In this document: positions 46,012-47,171 of the stretch, in pieces
How positions within the stretch are numbered: the first letter of the stretch is position 1
Layout of the letters: the number at the start of each line of letters is the position of its first letter
Notes under the pieces: generated by a model
Database searches by the model: none
What the model saw: only the letters and a program-made list of their open reading frames with translations
Told to the model about the DNA's origin: nothing
DNA from: a virus
IMG/VR virus record: IMGVR_UViG_3300024520_000120
Location: 1-47,171 of that record
Length of the DNA stretch: 47,171 nucleotides
Direction: 5' to 3' (one strand)
Translations under genes and position numbers: made by a program

Positions 46012-46528
46012 ACATCGCCTCGAAAGCGGCCTCCTTGGCCGCCTCTTCGTCGAAGCCCACGTAGACCTCGGCCATGTTGCCGTTGCGGTTGCGCCGCGTC
46101 ACCACGTACACGAGCCGCTGCTCGGTCGTGATGTGCAGCTCGCCCGTCGACGGCTTCACCGCGGCGTCGGTCGGAATCGACGTGGCCCGCCGCACCGTCT
46201 TGCGGGGGCGCTTGTTGTTGTCGCCCTGTCCCGGCCCGCCCTTGAGGTTCGCCTTGCGCATGTCCGTGTGGTCGCCGTTCACGACCCGGACGCGCGCACC
46301 GCGCACCGACAGCGACCAGCCGAGCACGAACTGCGGCATGGACTGCTGCGTCTTGCCCGACGACGTGCGCTTCTCGGAGCGCGTCAGGAGCCGGTACGGC
46401 GCCTTCTTCGTGATCGGGTTCCAGTGCCAGTCGTGGGCCTGGAGCCGCTCCAGATCGTCTGTGTCGACCTTGACGGGGTGGATGCGGCCCGACCCCTTCT
46501 CGGTGGCTGCGGTTGTTGCTATGGTCAT
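45995..46528 (-). CDS. AP2/HNH-like DNA-binding protein, 177 residues
   Basis: The opening IHPVKVDTDDLERLQAHDWH followed by WNPITKKAPYRLLTR, then RVRVVNGDHTDMRKANLKGG and late VYVGFDEEAAKEAAFEAMF, resembles phage AP2/HNH homing-endonuclease-like proteins; NGDHTDMRKANL is the second half of an HNH motif but the first His is not clear, so nuclease activity is doubtful. The ATG at 46528 overlaps the integrase stop. It has its own promoter (46566-46593). Confidence 0.65.
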   Translation of the reverse strand: MTIATTAATEKGSGRIHPVKVDTDDLERLQAHDWHWNPITKKAPYRLLTRSEKRTSSGKTQQSMPQFVLGWSLSVRGARVRVVNGDHTDMRKANLKGGPGQGDNNKRPRKTVRRATSIPTDAAVKPSTGELHITTEQRLVYVVTRRNRNGNMAEVYVGFDEEAAKEAAFEAMFPGSA

Positions 46529-47171
46529 AGCGCTGTATCTCCCGAGCAGTAGTGCTCTTCTTGGGATGTTACGCCACCTGTGGTCGGTGTCAAGCTAAAC
46601 CGTCTCGCGGCCGTTGCCTGGATAACCTCGGTGGCTCCAATGGTACGCAGGTACTTCGTGGTGGTGCTCAGGCTCGTATGCCCGAGCGCCAGCATCAGCA
46701 GGTAGGGGTCTTTCGTCTCCGAGTAGAACTCCACCGCGAAGGTGTGTCTAAACGCATGCGGGTGTACCCGCCGCGCCAGACCAGCCCGCTTGGCGAGCTT
46801 TCCGCACAAGCGCCTGACGTGATTCGCCTGCACGCGTGCCCCCGTCCGCGTCGTGAACAGGTACTCCCCTGCACACTTCTGCGACAGAAGCGGTCGTAGG
46901 TGCCGCGCAGCCCCGTAGTCCAGGGCCACCTCCCTCGGAAGGGCCCCGCGCCGAAACCCCTTCGGAGTCTCGACGCGGAGCACCAGAGCCCCGCCGTGCG
47001 GTCGCACGTCTTGAAACCGCAGCGACAGGGCCTCCGAAACCCGCAGCCCTGCCCGCCACAGAATGACGAGCAGGGCGCGATCCCGCGCCGCCGTGCCCCC
47101 TCGGCACGACGACACGAGGACCGCCGCGTCCTCTTGCGAGAGCGCGTGGGGGGGGAAGCGTCTAATCGGAG
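46525..47171 (-). CDS. int: Tyrosine recombinase (integrase), catalytic part
   Basis: Catalytic motifs of tyrosine recombinases are complete: AGLRVSEAL (Arg I), ETPKGFRR (Lys), HPHAFRHTFA (His-x-x-Arg) and LGHTSLSTTTKYL (His and nucleophile Tyr). It makes strand exchange at attachment sites for integration and excision. The frame is open through 47171 and continues at the window start to ATG 145. Total 219 residues, with no arm-binding domain, close to small XerC/phage minimal integrases. Stop overlaps the next gene (ATGA). Confidence 0.92.
   Translation of the reverse strand, partial: PIRRFPPHALSQEDAAVLVSSCRGGTAARDRALLVILWRAGLRVSEALSLRFQDVRPHGGALVLRVETPKGFRRGALPREVALDYGAARHLRPLLSQKCAGEYLFTTRTGARVQANHVRRLCGKLAKRAGLARRVHPHAFRHTFAVEFYSETKDPYLLMLALGHTSLSTTTKYLRTIGATEVIQATAARRFSLTPTTGGVTSQEEHYCSGDTAL
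46566..46593 (-). promoter_or_regulatory. Leftward promoter inside the integrase gene
   Basis: TTGACA (46593-46588), 16 bases, TAACAT (46571-46566), with CCA-CCTG-TGG (46574-46583) in the spacer. It lies within the last codons of the integrase and should drive 45995-46528 and genes beyond. Confidence 0.75.
47040..47171. repeat. Terminal overlap, right copy
   Basis: Matches 1-132 with a single difference (A at 47045). Removing one copy gives a unit of about 47,039 bases. Confidence 0.9.

Noticed and set aside
735-46753. Octamer explained solely as a hairpin loop
   Set aside because: About half of the 37 copies have no complementary flanks beyond the central GT/AC, so the octamer itself is conserved, not only the stem.

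Overview
The window is a complete or nearly complete genome of a temperate, tailed (podovirus-like) double-stranded DNA phage of about 47.04 kb, with high GC (roughly two thirds by eye). The last 132 bases repeat the first 132 (one mismatch at base 6), so the contig closes into a circle or is terminally redundant. A tyrosine recombinase gene reads straight across that junction: its ATG lies at 145 and its stop at 46525. The structural genes name the virion type: a terminase large subunit with an HRRAGKD Walker A, a ~700-residue portal, an acidic scaffold, a major capsid protein resembling the DUF5309/SU10 family, an SU10-type adaptor, a ~500-residue nozzle-like protein, and very large ejection-type proteins (up to 1425 residues), with no tape measure or tail tube. 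The host cannot be fixed from sequence alone; it should be a high-GC bacterium reading near-consensus sigma70-type promoters.

Layout. 1-7.7 kb, leftward (early region): many small genes, a 10x CxxC zinc-ribbon protein, a SprT-like metallopeptidase, two HTH/RHH-type regulators and a tRNA-Leu(CAA), organised behind at least five leftward promoters. 7.7-8.4 kb is the divergent switch region with a tRNA-Phe(GAA). 8.4-13.1 kb, rightward: accessory genes (two small membrane proteins, DUF6197-like, vWA, secreted FN3-like, Fic AMP-transferase, phage ABA-sandwich). 13.2-39.8 kb, rightward: packaging, head, neck, ejection and tail-fibre genes, then a lysis-like cassette (DUF5675, holin-like and Cys-rich membrane proteins). 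39.8-47.2 kb, leftward again after a strong hairpin between convergent genes: DUF1353-like, RecT-like annealase, RecE-like exonuclease, RuvC-like nuclease, RecA-fold ATPase, small Cys-rich and RHH proteins, an AP2/HNH-like gene and the integrase. A small HTH gene (42189-42458) on the opposite strand sits inside this block. No polymerase, primase or replication initiator was recognised, so replication probably relies on the host plus the phage recombination set.

What stands out is regulatory rather than enzymatic. (1) Seven leftward promoters share the same architecture, TTGACA-like, 16-17 bp spacer, TATAAT-like, with a CCA-N4-TGG dyad at a fixed place inside the spacer; the best dyad lies between the exonuclease and the small HTH gene, which is therefore a candidate repressor. 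(2) Most early genes are preceded by a repeated module: a short GC-rich hairpin, often GCGCGT-TTAC-ACGCGC, abutting the GGGAGG ribosome site. (3) An octamer, GTNTAAAC, occurs 37 times by hand count where one or two would be expected, 25 of them in the first 8.8 kb. (4) A 130-codon frame without any start codon (45613-46011) follows the AP2/HNH-like gene and is reachable only by a +1 shift at TTT CCC G.
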